Below, in pieces: positions 1 through 10,821 of a stretch of DNA of 64,000 nucleotides. Each line of letters begins with the position of its first letter. Position 1 is the first letter of the stretch. Both the position numbers and the translations under genes were made by a program. The notes beneath the pieces were generated by a model that ran no database searches, was not told the origin of the DNA, and saw nothing but the letters and a program-made list of their open reading frames with translations. Source of the DNA: Phytoseiulus persimilis (Eukaryota; Arthropoda; Arachnida; Mesostigmata; Phytoseiidae); NCBI GenBank assembly GCA_037576195.1, contig CM075102.1, positions 23,804,745 to 23,868,744 on the forward strand, in the 5' to 3' direction.

Positions 1-470
1 AAATCTTGGTCGAATCGAGCCCTTCTTTTTTCGAAATCGGAGCATTTTCAATGAGGAAGCCGAATATGCAATCAAACCGAAAGCGTCTCTGTCCGTTCTA
101 GGCTTCAAAAATGTTGTTTACGTTCAGCACAGTGAATTCGAAGTAATGCGGTCGCTCTCATCTCCGCTGCCCTTAGGCCTAGTTGAATCAAACTTGGTGT
201 GCGTGTATAGGATACGTATGGCTATCAAATTACCTAATTTCATGAAATTATCCCAACCAGGAGCGAAGATATCTGCGATCCAACAACCAGAAACGTCATT
301 CTATATTAACTCAGTGGTTCATGTCCGCCATAACTACATGAAAGCTTGACCGAATCGGGTCATTTTTTTTTAAATCGATAGCATTTTTGACCAGGAATCC
401 GAATATGAATTCATAACCAAAGCGTCTCCATCCGTTCTCGATGCGAATATCGTTGGCCGCTCGAATTCGG
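1..470. repeat. Diverged direct repeat of about 100 bp, two copies about 341 bp apart
   Basis: The stretch near 10-105 (starting gaatcgagcccttc, then gccgaatatg and gcgtctctgtccgttct) recurs near 351-450 with substitutions (gaatcgggtcatt, tccgaatatg, gcgtctccatccgttct). The DNA between the copies shows no convincing gene. It may be part of a larger dispersed repeat. No family is recognised. Confidence 0.6.
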
Positions 471-990
471 AGGTTTTTCGTTAGATCGGGCTAGAGCCCT
501 CTCCCTTTTTTTGCCCGCCATGCCCCAACTTCAGTCTTCGTTTCGAGGGCCGAGGGACAGCCAAGCGAAGTTTCAGCCCTCTCGGTCATACAGGGACTTA
601 AAACGAGGAACATGAACAAAAGTAGGGAACCCCCTTAATGGCTGACCATTGGTAGATGTTCACCTGGAAGCTGACTAAATGAAGTTCAACTCTTTTCTCA
701 CTCTCAGTTTGATCTATTCAGTGTCCTCTGCACGCTATTCTTGGCTTCCTGAACGCCAAGCTCGGTCCACCTTCTCGAATCCGAATCTCAATATCTCACA
801 CAGTCGGATATGATCACACTGGTTGGACTCTTTTGCATTGACGGAGTGGGGTACACCGAGAGCCCCGGCGGAGTATTCCTGCGTTATATCTTGAAGAGAT
901 ACATGCTCAGATAGTGGATGACAACACCTGCATGTTATCACGACCAGGACAACTCGAATTTCTTCATGTTTTTAATTTATGAACGGGCGA
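471..990. other. No gene recognised
   Basis: Frames here are short and match no family I know. The stretch borders a Tigger-type element and may contain its unrecognised 3' flank. Confidence 0.4.
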
Positions 991-2130
991 TCAGTCGGCA
1001 GAACTCATGGGTTGCCGCGAAATATGAACGAATGTCCGTTGGTTTCTTTTGTTCAATGATTCAGCGATGATGGCTTCGCTCGCATCGATGACGATCCTTG
1101 CCCGTTGAGAAGAGTGACTGGTCAACGTCGCGAGAGCTGTGAGCACTTCAGGATCGGTCACGGGCTTGTCGATGTTATCCTCAACCTCATTTTCAAGAAT
1201 CCCATCATCATCGCTTCCGTTCTCGTCCTCGAAATCAGCATCATCAAAGTTCTTCGTCTGAGGATTGTGTGGCTCCGCAGTCATCCTAACCTCTCGAAGC
1301 AAACACTTCTTGAAACAGTTAGAGATGGTTCTCGCCGTAACGTCATCAAAAGCTTCCTTGAGGAACCGAATGCCTTGTGGAAGATTTACCTCCTCGAAGT
1401 CATTGGACTCAGCCTGTGTTTAATGACTTCTGTGTTCTCGATGTCGTCTTTGGTGGGAGGGGAAGGATTTCAATTGGGGTCAGATCAAGATCTACATCAT
1501 GACACCTGAAATTATCCAAGAGTGGGATGATTCGACGCTTCTACTTCCTGGAGTTCTCAATTTCCAGGAGGCATCCGCTGAAGATTTTGTTTTTCATCCA
1601 AGCTTCGTGATCTGTATTCGCAACCGATTTTCCGCCGCTGATGATGAGTTTCATTCACTCCAAGTTTTGGGAAACATCTTGTTGGCGGCTACGGCGGATG
1701 AGCAGCGGCGTGATCTCATCCGTTCCATCGGATTTCGCACAGATTAGCACAGTAAATCGATCCTTACTTTGCTCGCCGCCGTGACAGGCTTGATTCTTGG
1801 AGTGCACGCTCCGCTTTGGAACCATATTGTAGAAGAAACCCGACTCGTCTGCATTGAAAATATCTCGTGGCATGAACTCGTCCACTTCCAGTCGGTTCTC
1901 TTGGAGCCAATCGTCGACTCCCGCTTGCAAAACTTCCGACGCTCCTCCGCACGCCGTTTTCGTTGACAGCTTATAGCGGTGCTTGAACCCGGCGAGCCAC
2001 GCATTCGATCCTTCGAACTCTGAGTCGCCGATCTCGTTAGCGATCGTCTTCCCTCGCTCTTGAAGCCCCTGCTTTGAAATCGGCAATGCCGGGTTACTGG
2101 ATCGAGCGTATTCGTAGGTTTGGAAGGAAG
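991..2130 (-). mobile_element. Tigger/pogo-type DNA transposon remnant (DDE transposase)
   Basis: Read on the minus strand from about 2125 down, the translation has the tail of a CENP-B-type helix-turn-helix region (GSNAWLAGFKHRYKLS), then the first catalytic block of the DDE domain (IFNADESGFFYNMVPKRS) and KDRFTVLICAKSDGTD. This is the order and wording of Tigger transposases in the Tc1/mariner superfamily. Continuing past 1655 with frame changes and stops, a degraded LLDNFRCH block and a LPPKTTS-like segment follow, again as in Tigger. The acidic C-terminal tail is open at 991-1302. The N-terminus is missing and there are several stops and frameshifts, so this is a dead copy. No terminal inverted repeats were found. 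Assignment to Tigger is firm; exact ends are not. Confidence 0.85.
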
Positions 2131-2239
2131 CAGGGTTGGTGAGCTGTTCCCGCGGCAAGGATCGCGAGCGGAACAGCCTAGAAGAGAACCTGGAGAACAA
2201 AATGAGACGATAACCAAGAAGTTGAGAAGAGTAAAGAAC

Positions 2240-2467
2240 GTAGCTAGAGTACAGTAGTCCCGAAGGTCGCTGGCCCGAGGGTCCTGGAAGTAATACCAAA
2301 TGGAGAAACCTCTCTGAGTCCCCAGACACCCGAAGGCAGAGGAGAGAGTTTTAGAGGGTGCAAGCCCCTCACTGGCCAGGAATACGCCAAGATTCCTGGT
2401 GCGTGCGACAGGCATTTCTCTCTCCTCTATGAACATATGAAAGAAAAAAAAAAAAGAAAGAAAAAAA
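2240..2467 (+). mobile_element. 3' end of an R1-type LINE with A-rich tail
   Basis: The segment with ggaagtaatacca, ggcagaggagagag and gttttagagggtg resembles the 3' untranslated region of the R1-clade elements at 16640-16855 and 18457-18680 (ggaagtaatacaa, ggcagagggagggg, gttttagaggacac). It ends in an A-rich tract at 2441-2466. Only the tail is present, as expected of a 5'-truncated LINE insertion. It abuts the N-terminal side of the Tigger remnant. Confidence 0.65.
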
Positions 2468-2741
2468 CGGTAGCCTGGGAAATTTTCCAGGTCGGTGACC
2501 GGTACTTCTTGAGACAGCTTCAAAAGCTGGAACGGCCACTCTCGCACTGGCCACTTACTTCGATGAGTCGCACGTCAAGAGCGGAGACGCGCGCATGTGC
2601 AAGTCCTCATGCATGGACCGATTTGAAACGGAGAAGATTGCGAATTAGAGAAACTCCTGGGAAGGAGCTGCGACAGCTCCGAGCTCCCCCAGGAGAGGGG
2701 GAGGGCGCCATTTTCGTTGACCGCCCCGGGCGCCACAGACC

Positions 2742-2756
2742 CTTGTTACGCCACTG
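2742..2756. repeat. Solo hAT-like terminal inverted repeat end
   Basis: The end cttgttacgccactg is the inverse of cagtggcgtaacaag, the terminus of the 482-bp hAT derivative at 5509-5990. It is preceded by the same GC-rich ccgccccgggcgcca block. No matching left end or 8-bp duplication was found, so this is a truncated copy. Confidence 0.55.
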
Positions 2757-2869
2757 GGTACACGTTCCACAGAACTCAACAAACGGACAGAGAAACCGTG
2801 CTTTGAGGTTCTATGGGTACACTGCATCGCGATTGAAGCTCAGAGACTACCTCGCCTGACAGAGGACCG

Positions 2870-4418
2870 CATGAAGGCTGACCTACTGTGCGACATTCTT
2901 GGAGATACTTGACGCGACGGCATCCCAGATGCACCTGCCACCGCTGCGGCTCATCTGCCGCGGGATATCCGTGCCATCAATGACGTTGATGTGTCTGAGT
3001 TTGCCGTCTACGAGGAACTGGGATCTCTTGAGCCTAAGGAGAGCCTCCACCCGGACTACATTCCGGCCATCTTCTTCAAAAGAACGGCCCTGGGGATAGC
3101 TGAACCACTGAGCATTCTGTTTCGAAGCTTCCTCGACTCGGGAACGGTTCCTGACGGATTTCGAAAAGCTCATGTGGCGCCAGTTCACAAGAAAGTATCT
3201 CGGAATGACCCGAAGAATGAACACCCGGTCTCCTTAACTTCGGTGATATGCAAAACGCCAGAGCGCATTATATGCCGGGGCATCATGTGCAATGCTGCGG
3301 ATCAGGGTCTCATTTCGGATCGACAGTTCGCCTACCGCAGAAACCGGTCAACCAATGACTGCTTGATGGACTTGGTTCGCGGTCCTGAACTCGACCGCTA
3401 TCAACGCGAACAAGAGACAAGCTGTGAATGTTGTATTCACAGACTTTGAATCTGCTTTCGAAACTATGCCGCATAACCTACTTCTTACGGTGCTTCCGAG
3501 TTAGGGAGTTAGACCAATGATTGTTGAATAGCTGTCTGACTTCCAAGGGTGTCCACAGGGAACTGTATGCCGAACTGTATTTATCGATGAAGTGAAGCAC
3601 ATAATGAGCAAAGACGCGGATTCCCATATTCACGCAGATGACGCAAATATTGTGAGAGCTATCAGTTCCACGCCTGACTGCCTGACTCTCCAAAGCGTTC
3701 TGTTCGACTTCTGTGTCTGGACTGGTAAAATTGGGCTTAAGCTATCTGCAAACAAATGCGGTGTCCTCAGATTCGGACCAAAAACGCCCGCTTCCTCCTA
3801 CAAGATAGGAGATGCTCTCCTAAGGGAAATGACTGTTGCAAGGGACCTCGGAGTTCTGATGACCCCCTCCCTTAGGTTCACTGAGCAGATTCATAGTGTT
3901 GTCCAACGATGTCCAACATGTTCGCTTATTTGTTCGTGGATCATGAGGGCTTTCGTCGTCCGACGACCCAACTTGTACTTGGAACTTCACAACACCTTCG
4001 TCGCACCGATCCTCATGTATTGCTGTACAGTAAGGAAAATGACGACGGGCGACCTCGATACTCTGGAGAGGATGCAGCGTCAACTCCTCCGCAAAGTAGA
4101 GTAAAGATGCTTCCGTGAACGCGGTAGCCTGACTCTGAGTCTGCCATCCGTTGAAACTCGTCGCAACGATGCTGACATAAGGCTGCTGAGGAGAACCATC
4201 CGCAATGAGCCGCAGTTTGCCAAAATGTTTGAACTGAATCACTTAAGATCAAGACGCGGTTTCGTGCTGAGGCCAAAACATCGCGCCAAGACGAGAACAA
4301 TCGGTCATGTCTACCCCTGGAGGGTTTGTCAATGCATCTGACTGAATACTGTTATGTCCATATTTATACCCATTTGTTCATTGCTAGAAATAAATGTCAG
4401 TTCGACATAAAAAAAAAA
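2870..4418 (+). mobile_element. CR1/L2-like LINE remnant, reverse transcriptase with poly-A tail
   Basis: Plus-strand frames carry reverse transcriptase blocks in order: IAEPLSILFRSFLDSGTVP, HPVSLTSVICKTPERII, ISDRQFAYRRNRSTNDCL, a frame-shifted FTDFESAFE (motif A), a degraded YADD region read as HADDANIV, then KLSANKCGVLRFGPK and the thumb/connection region ending near 4104. The wording is that of CR1/L2 non-LTR elements. Stops and frameshifts near 3440-3560 and 4104 make it a pseudogene. An A tract at 4409-4418 marks the 3' end and directly abuts the Gypsy element. Confidence 0.8.
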
Positions 4419-5508
4419 TGCTGAGAGATCAACTTGTTCTGGGCACCACACTATCATCAGCGCGAGAAGCGATCTTCAGAAACCAAACGGAACAGAAATT
4501 AGAAGAGGTTCTTCAAATTCTGCGAATAAATGAAGACAACGAAGAAACACTGGACGCGATCAAACCGAAGGAGTCAGTTCACAACACTATCAACATGGTC
4601 GACCGAAGAAGCAACGGTGATGCACGCAAAACTTCCGATCCGCGATGGCGACACAGAAGACAGCCCTCAAACAAACAAACAATGATCAAACAGCTGGGAC
4701 CAAAATCGCGAACGAACCAAGGAGTGCCGGGATTGCGGCAGCACACACAACGCCAGTTGAAGTCCGGCGTTCCGCCATTAGTGTTCCCGTTGTGGGAAGT
4801 TCAGACACTTCGAAGCCATGTGCCGAAGCTACAACCAGACTCTCGCCGTCAGAAAGGATGCTCAGGAAGATTCCCAGAGCGAGGGAGATGTGTTTGCTGT
4901 GGCCAATGGACACCGTCCGGAGAAACGATGTTCTGCAACCCTAAAACTCCTCAAGGGCGGCGAAATCGGGGGTCAAATCGACAGCGGAGCCGCCTGCAAT
5001 GCGATACAAGGGATCCCGAAAAACTACTGGACCAGTACGAGGATGTCTCCATCGGATTGGGAGAGTTTGCTCGACTGGTGACGTTGGACTTGGATCCGAA
5101 CATACCGCCACGCAATCAACCTCAACGAAGAACGCCTGTGAATCTTCGTCTCCCCATGATCGAGAGAATCAAAGACACGGAGAGGTCTAATTTCATCGAG
5201 AAGATGACGACGCCAACTTCATGGTGGAGCAATCGGGTGGCAGTGTCAAAGGCTAACGGGAGAATCTGCGTTACGCTCGACCCAGTCGTCCCAAATAGAG
5301 CTATTAGGCGATCACGATACCCGATTCCGATTTTGGAAGCAAAATTGAATCACTGGATCTACCAAATGAGAACAGAGAAAGGTTCACAGCTCATCAGGAA
5401 CGGAGGGTTTCTAAGAAACATCAAACCACAAAAAAAGTTCCTTGGTCCATCCCCACCATGTTATGCACCGACATCAGCACAGGACACAAGCAGCGAAGGG
5501 GGTGAGTG
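4419..5508 (+). mobile_element. Ty3/Gypsy retrotransposon, 5' segment (gag-protease-RT start)
   Basis: The frame from about 4419 reads as a Gypsy gag C-terminus. It is followed by a degraded zinc knuckle (visible only across frames at 4725-4830), a retropepsin with the active-site wording QIDSGAACNAI near 4975-5010, and the start of reverse transcriptase (MTTPTSWWSNRVAVSKANG, then RRSRYPIPILEA). Most of RT, RNase H and integrase is missing before 5508. The C-terminal end of pol resumes at 5991. The element is therefore an internally deleted, frameshifted relic later hit by the hAT insertion. Confidence 0.8.
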
Positions 5509-5990
5509 CAGTGGCGTAACAAGTGTCTCTGGCGCCCGGGGCGGTAAACGGAAATGCCCCCCCCCCATCCCATCCCACCTGGTCAGAAAGCATGAGCCAG
5601 GTTTGCATGGATCAAAACATTAGATGAACTGATTCCTCCAGGTTCATCATCCAGGTGGATCCAAGCTCAAAAAGTGAACCTTGAGGGCTCTCCTGACCGC
5701 GAATTCATTGATAGATCATGCTCGATCGACGGAATCGAGAGCCGCAGTTGCCTCATAGTGGAGCGAAGATATGACTTGATCAATTCCGAATCTTCTCCCA
5801 CAGCTTACCGAGCTTGAAGCTACGCTCAGACAGGGCCGGAAGGGAATGTCAATGTTTGGGACGCCGATGTCGAGATTGTACCTCCTAATGAAGTTCAGGA
5901 TCTCCAGTGGGGAGCTAGAAATGGCGCCCCCGGTGCTTCTCGGTCAGGTGGTGCCCGGGGCGGTCCGCCCCTCCCCTTGTTACGCTACTG
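5509..5990. mobile_element. 482-bp hAT derivative with terminal repeats and 8-bp target duplication
   Basis: It begins cagtggcgtaacaag and ends cttgttacgctactg, inverted copies with one mismatch in 15. Immediately outside are ggtgagtg (5501-5508) and ggtgagcg (5991-5998), an 8-bp target duplication with one difference, the hAT signature length. The minus strand of the interior reads as a decayed transposase C-terminus (LSVASSFKLGKLWEKIR in place of the family's SAERSFSKLK...LR block), so it derives from a hAT element that kept only its last exon. It lies inside the Gypsy relic. Confidence 0.85.
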
Positions 5991-6105
5991 GGTGAGCGAC
6001 AGAAGACCAGAACCAGGACGCCACCAACAGGGAACAGGTCCAGTCCGTCGGAAAGAAAACGAAGAAGGAGATACGGCCGAATAATCAATGCTCCGGAGAG
6101 ATGAA
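5991..6105 (+). mobile_element. Ty3/Gypsy retrotransposon, C-terminal end of pol
   Basis: After the hAT insertion the plus strand reads RRRRYGRIINAPER followed by a stop near 6102, the usual ending of Gypsy pol polyproteins. This shows the RT fragment upstream and this tail are one element with an internal deletion. A 3' LTR may follow (6106-6290), but no second copy was found in the window to prove it. Confidence 0.7.
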
Positions 6106-6435
6106 TAATTTGATACGCAAATAAGAGCAAACCAGTCATTTGAAACGGTCTTGCGGAGAATCATTGTACTCCGCATTGCAGAATTCTCGTGTTCTAGATC
6201 TGATCAATTGTGCTTCCTTGTTCCCTCGCGGAAGGAAGGGAGACGCGCCGCGCGGACGATCACTAAGTGAGAGAGAGCGTGAAATGAACAGAACAGTCTC
6301 AGTTCATGAGCTCCACGTGAAACCGAACCGAGTCATCATTGCCAAACGAGCACTATCCTGACTTGGCAGACGACAGTGAACTCGCGGACAATAATTTATT
6401 CGACAGAAACAAGGTCCGTTTCCATTACATCGAAC

Positions 6436-7606
6436 TCATGCAAGTCTCGGGAATGGGGGCAGAACATGCTCTGCCACAGTACACATAAGAATGAGCTTGT
6501 AGCATCTCTCCAGATACCCAGCCAGTTGATCCGCGATTGCACTGTTCACCATCCTCATGAATTCTGAATCGCTGTGAACGTCGAATATTGTGTCAATGGT
6601 TTCCAGTCAAGGAAAAATCGCGAACCACAGATGAACTCCAACACAAACGAACGTTCTCGTCCTCCAGTCACTCGACATACTGATCCCGTGGGTCCTCTGG
6701 GGATCATTGTCGCGAGATTCCAGTGTATTGACTTCGTAAGCGCTGAGATCAAGTCAAGCTATCGAGGAAATCAAACCTTCGATGGTCCGGAACGTTCCCG
6801 TTTCTGACCGTCGTGTGGAGCGAAAAAGAGCCCGGAGTGAATGACTTTAGGTGCGCGCGTCTTGCAAGCTTCTCATCGATCTCGATACGAGCGGTAGTGT
6901 TACCGAGTAACTGCGATTCCAAGAAAAACTGATCCGTGAAGGGGGAGTCACCTTCCTGAAATTCGGATGCGGTGACTCATTCCTCGCTCTCCTCTCGTTC
7001 AAACCCTTCACCTAGAAGCAAAGTCATGCCGCATCGAGCCCGCAACAGTTAACTTACCTGGATCTCACCGTTCATAGAGACCCAGACGTGCCTCATAGAC
7101 ACAGTGCAGCCCAACTTCATCCGTGAGTCGACGCGTTCGTAGGTGCAAGGACCAAGACGATGAAGTTGCTTGAGACCAACGAATATGCCGCTCCGGAATC
7201 TCACGGTGGTAAGCTCGCCTGCCCATGGAAATTACAGCCGAGTTTCTCCTCGATGTCTTCGGGTTGGGAATTGCGAGATTGAAATGTCTCGAGAGCTTGA
7301 GCGATTCAATCATGTTTGCTCACCATTCTCAGTGAAGTTGAAATCGAAGGGCTCTGCCTCAGCCGGGTCGAATTTGTAAATTGAGCGCTGCATAGGAAGG
7401 ATGGTCAGTTATGGAATAATGAACCCTAAGAACACGTGAGCATATTGGTCGACCGAGAGAGGATGAGAACACGGGGTTTCGAAGAGAATCACCCCGTTTC
7501 TCAAGTCCTTGAGCACTGCATCCATGAATTCCTCCGGAGTATTGGCCGCTCGTCCCACGGCAGCAACGGCCAAGAGAACAGCTGCTAGTGAAATCGCGTT
7601 CGTCAT
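6436..7606 (-). CDS. Secreted group-7 mite-allergen-like protein, copy A
   Basis: Five exons on the minus strand: 7606-7493, 7387-7324, 7218-7058, 6955-6777 and 6571-6436, all with GT-AG introns and agreeing phases, giving about 217 aa. Exon 1 encodes a signal peptide (MTNAISLAAVLLAVAAVGRA) and then TPEEFMDAVLKDLR. Exon 3 has the block FVGLKQLHRLGPCTYERVDS; exon 4 ends with AHLKSFTPGSFSLHTTVRNG; exon 5 has FMRMVNSAIADQLAGYLE. Length, secretion, the central GL..LHR.GPC block and the C-terminal helix resemble Der p 7-type proteins (BPI-like lipid-binding fold), but the family call rests on pattern only. A poly-A signal (AATAAA, minus strand) lies at 6395-6400. Copies B and C share every splice site. 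Gene structure is solid; function is tentative. Confidence 0.8.
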
Positions 7607-7776
7607 CTTCGAGGAAGGTTTGCAGCTCCCTGGAGGAGAAACTTGATCAAAGTAAATTCTGGAAGGACTCAATACTGGATCCACAGAGTCAACGTAGGGG
7701 ACGATTTGAGTCTTATCCGAAGATGCTTCTTACCCCGGGTAGGCCCCTGATGAATCGTTCCCGTCTGGGACTCCCT

Positions 7777-7784
7777 TTTAAAAG
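7777..7784 (-). promoter_or_regulatory. TATA-like box of copy A
   Basis: TTTTAAAA lies about 170 bp upstream of the start codon in a segment (gggagttttaaaag-like on the minus strand) conserved at the same place in copies B and C. A possible 5' UTR splice donor (GGGTAAGAAG) follows it in all three copies. Confidence 0.5.
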
Positions 7785-7978
7785 CAAAGAGAGCGAGAGA
7801 ATCGCTTACTCATCAATACGGTGAAGCTGATCGCTTCGTAATCCCATCGAGCTCAAAGTCGAATCTCCCGAAAATGGAATGGTTTCCACGGCTCTCACTT
7901 TCTGAAAGAGGATCGTGGGTTGACTAGGCAGTGAACAGTTCCAGCATCAAGCCCTGCATGTTCAGTATAGTTCCGGTC

Positions 7979-8356
7979 TCAACGACCACGTACAAAGCTC
8001 ACGGCTTGCAGAAACCGCCGAGGCTGACATGTTTCTGGGACTCCGGAACAATTCGTTCGGAATAAGGATTTACGCTCCGAGGGGGAGCTTCGCGTGAACT
8101 TATCTACTTGCCGTTTCGATCTTGCCAGAGGTGCAGTCGAGCGTAATAACGATGATCTTTCTCCCATGGAGAAATTATCTGGCAAAGGTGCGTATTGCGG
8201 TCTAGGAATCCGGCATCGAGACGAGGTTCCTGGAGCCCACTCTACAATTCTCGCAACAGATGAACCGAATGGCGGATCCCGCACGCTCAAAGTTTCCCAC
8301 GGACGAATAATGCTCGAAATCACGAGCTCCGGTTGCCACGGCTGCCTGAAGCACAA
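7979..8356 (-). other. Conserved open stretch upstream of copy A, coding status unknown
   Basis: A 125-codon minus-strand frame ending in RGR-stop has counterparts ending at the same point upstream of copy C (114 codons, 31244-31588) and, shortened by an indel, copy B (68 codons, 11018-11224). All contain STAPLARSKRQVDKF-like wording. It may be a real upstream exon or simply duplicated flank; the plus strand is also partly open in A and C. Confidence 0.3.
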
Positions 8357-8480
8357 ACCTTATCGGGGCATTATGCGCAGTCTCGAACGCTCTTTTCTCT
8401 GTAAACTCTCAAGATCAAGCCTCTGATTGTCGTATAATTCATCATTGGCTGGAAGGGTAACAAATGACTCTGAATCAGAG

Positions 8481-8690
8481 TCAGCACAAAGTACGTCGAG
8501 AAGCTGCAGGGAAGTTTGAGAATACGATGGCGAACCTTGGGTAGCACTCTGCAAGTGAGGGTGAGGTGAAGCAGTCCTACGTGCTGAGAAACGAATGAGG
8601 AAGCGAGATTGGAATTGTTGAGGCGATCGTATGGAGCCGTCTTAGGCGAGGTGGCTCGGTCTGGCTCACACCCCGGAGCAGTACTCATGC
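8481..8690. other. Spacer between units 1 and 2, nothing recognised
   Basis: Short non-matching DNA between the upstream end of unit 1 and the downstream end of unit 2. No gene or repeat seen. Confidence 0.4.
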
Positions 8691-9585
8691 GAGAGACACT
8701 GTCTCGAGCAGGGCGAAGAGCTTCTCCCCGATTGTGATGGACGTTCCGCTGAACACCGCCACAAGAGCCCAATCTCAGACTCCCCGCTTCCTCGCAGATT
8801 CAGACGTACTCTAGAGTCACAGTGGAATGGACCTTAATATGGAAGCTCTGTATTCAAATAATCATGTTCAGACGAGCAGAGGTCGCGATTGAAACACCGC
8901 CTGGGAAACTATCGTGCTAGGAGAATGCTTTCCCACAAGCAACGTTCTCTAGCTCTGTACTCAACGCTTACGGGTGATGTGATGTCATGGATCGAGAGAG
9001 CGTCGTTGACTCCAGAGCCCTCTCCGAGACGACGCAAATGCCGCGTAAACTTGCTCTGGGCTACAGTTTCGAGGGCCTAGAGAGCCGTATGGGAGTGTCA
9101 AGAACATCCGCTCATGGTTTCCTCGAACACAGTTTCTCTCTGACGAAGCAAAACTCAATCGACTGTGGGAGGAAACACCTGCAACTTCCTGCTCGAGAAA
9201 GTCTTCTTGGGGAGCCGTCTCTAGCGAGAATAAGTCGTTTGTTGAGTGATTCCACACCGAAAAATACCGCAACCGCTACGAGTCGAAGGCTCTGTGCCCT
9301 CGAAACGATCTGGCAATGATAATAACACTCATTGTGAACAGGAGAACGTCCTTCTCATGGAATGCAAAAATTTGTACTTTTCCATGGAGGAGAAGCAATG
9401 TATTGAAGTCTGGGAGCCTATGGGAGTTGAATCTGGGCATTCGACGACAAGAAGCCCGAATGATACCGAACCGAAGTATCAATATCAAATGAGCACTCTT
9501 TTGACTCGGCAGCGGACAGAAAATTTCATCCTTGAGGACAAGAATTTATTCGACAGAGACAAGTGCCATTTCCATGCCTTCGAAC

Positions 9586-10645
9586 TCATGCACGACGCAC
9601 ACGTTGAGGCATGATATGCTTTCGCACAGCCTTCGCTAGAACGACCTTGTAGCCACGTTCCAGGAGCCACGCCAATTGATCCGCGATTGCTTTGTTAACC
9701 ATCCTCATGATTTTCGGAGCTCTGTGAACGTGAAACATTGTGCCAATAGTTTCCAGTCGAGGAAAAATCGATGACTGTCACGAGATTTCCCGTTATTGAT
9801 TTCGTGAGCGTAGCGATGAAGTCAAGCTATCGAGGAAATCAAACCTTAGATTGCGGTGGTTCGTGTATTTGATGTCGGTGTGAAGCGAGAATGATCCTGG
9901 AGTGAATGACTGGAGGTGCGCGAGGCTTCCAGGCTCCCCATCGATCTCGATCCGAGCGGTATTGTCACCGATTAACCGAGTTGCCGTATAAATCCATCCC
10001 AATGGGGCGGCGCCTTCCTAGAATTTGGAAGCGGTGAATCATTCCTGCCCCTACCGCGATTAAACGCAGCTCTTGAAGCCAGAAGAATCCCGCATCGAGC
10101 CCCCAACAGTTCACTTACCTGGATCTCACCGTTCATAAAGATGCCGATGAGGTTCATGGACACGTTACAGGCCAATTTCATCCGTGAGTCGAGGGGTTTG
10201 TAGGTACAACGACCAAGACGTCGGAGACTCTTCAGACCCATGAAGAGACCACGATCGAACCTAAAACTGGTACGCTCGCCTACCCATGGAGATTATAGTT
10301 AAGTGTCTCCTCGATTTCTTTGAAAAGGAAATTCCAAGATGGAAATGGTCATGTTTCCTCACCCTTCTGAGTGATACTGAAATTGAAGGGCTCTCCATGA
10401 CCCGGGTCGAGATCGATACTTGAAGTCTGCATAGGAAGTATAGTCAGTTATGGAATAATGAACCCTAGGAACACGTGAACATATAGGACGACCGAGAGAG
10501 GATGAGAACACGGGGTTTCGAAGAGAATCACCTCGCTTCTCAAGTCCTTGAGCACTGCATCCATGAATTCCTCCGGAGTCTCGGCCGCTCGTCCCACGGC
10601 AGCAACGGCCAAGAGAACAGCTGCTAGTGAAATCGCGTTCGTCAT
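9586..10645 (-). CDS. Secreted group-7 mite-allergen-like protein, copy B
   Basis: Five exons: 10645-10532, 10426-10363, 10279-10119, 10017-9845 and 9721-9586, with the same splice positions and phases as copies A and C and about 215 aa in total. Exon 1 is almost identical to that of copy A (same signal peptide, then ETPEEFMDAVLKDLRSE). Exons 2-5 are much more diverged: exon 3 reads FMGLKSLRRLGRCTYKPLDS, and exon 5 reads KIMRMVNKAIADQLAWLLER. The frame is open throughout, so it looks functional. A poly-A signal is at 9545-9550 (minus strand). The abrupt change in similarity near intron 1 suggests gene conversion of the promoter and exon 1. Confidence 0.8.
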
Positions 10646-10814
10646 CTTCGAGGAAGGTTTGCAGCTCCCTGGAGGAGGAACTTGATCAGAGTAAATTCTG
10701 GAAGGACTCAATACTGGATCCAGAGAGTCAACGTAGGAGACGATTTGAGTCTTATCCGAAGATGCTTCTTACCCCGGGTAGGCGCCTGATGAATCGTTCC
10801 CGTCTGGAACTCCC

Positions 10815-10821
10815 TTTTAAA
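10815..10821 (-). promoter_or_regulatory. TATA-like box of copy B
   Basis: TTTTAAA sits at the position matching the boxes of copies A and C, about 170 bp upstream of the start codon, within an almost identical promoter segment. Confidence 0.45.

Larger units (their letters stand above)
6290..8480 (-). repeat. Tandem duplication unit 1 (gene A plus flanks)
   Basis: Downstream flank (gaaaccgaaccgagtcatca near 6320), the whole five-exon gene and more than 700 bp of upstream DNA (to cctctgattgtcgtat near 8430) recur in unit 2 and unit 3 in the same order and orientation. Confidence 0.85.
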
